This document shows positions 63,876-64,000 of a stretch of DNA of 64,000 nucleotides, piece after piece. Both the position numbers and the translations under genes were made by a program. Under the pieces are notes generated by a model. It did not search any database and had not been told where the DNA came from. It was given only the letters and a program-made list of their open reading frames with translations. Position 1 is the stretch's first letter; each line of letters starts with the position of its first letter. The stretch lies in assembly GCA_022826945.1 (NCBI GenBank), contig JAJDTY010000001.1, positions 19,936 through 83,935 of the forward strand, read 5' to 3'. This stretch comes from Candidatus Binatia bacterium (lineage in GTDB: Bacteria > Desulfobacterota > Binatia > Bin18).

Positions 63876-64000
63876 TTAGGTAGAGGCATAGCCAGCATGG
63901 GTGAAGTAGTGGCGGCATTCCTCAGGCCCAAAGCAGTCCAGCAGGGTGCCGATCCGCTGCCACGTCGCCTCCACGGTGCGTTCGGCCGCGTGGCGCAGGA
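63876..64000 (-). mobile_element. IS630-type transposase, 3' end
   Basis: The minus-strand frame, cut by the window edge, reads AERTVEATWQRIGTLLDCFG and PEECRHYFTHAGYAST before a stop, which is the typical C-terminus of IS630-family transposases. The tagagcgttctg sequence near 63861 may belong to the terminal inverted repeat. The rest of the element lies outside the window. Confidence 0.75.

Overview
The window is 64 kb of GC-rich bacterial DNA (GC looks to be in the high fifties percent by eye) from a Gram-negative-type organism. The signs are OmpA-type lipoproteins, a GldAFG-like ABC exporter, Tat export, undecaprenyl-diphosphate phosphatase, dTDP-rhamnose genes and a proton-pumping complex I. 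The large number of family III CoA-transferases, the APH-fold phosphotransferases and the mixed gene content would fit an uncultured lineage such as Tectomicrobia/Entotheonella, Binatota or another deltaproteobacteria-like group. That placement is a guess from gene style, not from a marker gene.

Layout. 1-3.3 kb: the 3' end of ileS and two tandem glycine-zipper lipoproteins, the second with an OmpA domain. 3.4-7.9 kb (minus): a four-gene ABC/GldG/DUF4340 operon. 8.2-10 kb: an ECF sigma factor, its probable anti-sigma factor and an exported protein. 10-16.8 kb (minus): uppP, rfbBAC, a TreT-like glycosyltransferase and a DUF4301 protein. 17-29 kb: two APH-fold phosphotransferases, an XPB-like helicase, a RavA/ViaA-like AAA+VWA pair, CoA-transferases, purC and terC. 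30-36.7 kb: an accessory patch with a DUF4258 pair, an alpha/beta hydrolase between copies of the HDAC 3' end, tatAC, mazEF flanked by two orphan HigA-like regulators, and a Cas4-like nuclease split over two overlapping membrane-anchored genes. 36.8-44.9 kb: two adjacent CoA-transferases, amidohydrolase, ketopantoate reductase and LysR genes. 44.9-55.3 kb (minus): a nuoACDEHJKLMN operon without nuoB, F, G or I, followed by cobS. 55.7 kb: tRNA-Ser(GGA). 56-64 kb: an island-like region with a nucleoside-deoxyribosyltransferase-like protein, a SIR2 protein coupled to a 937-residue helical partner, a structured intergenic region, a TIR protein, a UDG-like protein and the end of an IS630-type transposase.

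The most unusual signals are: (1) a dispersed 54-bp palindromic element with 17-bp arms and a conserved 20-nt loop, present in four recognisable copies, three of them in frame inside unrelated protein genes in different frames or orientations, as Rickettsia palindromic elements do; (2) the SIR2 + large helical protein operon in a cluster of three NAD/nucleoside-glycosidase-fold proteins next to a tRNA gene, a candidate anti-phage system; (3) the split, membrane-anchored Cas4-like nuclease whose catalytic and Fe-S residues are shared between two proteins; (4) adjacent CoA-transferases of which one appears to lack the catalytic Asp, suggesting a heteromeric enzyme. Starts were moved inward from the longest open frame wherever a Shine-Dalgarno site, a gene overlap or the family N-terminus supported it.
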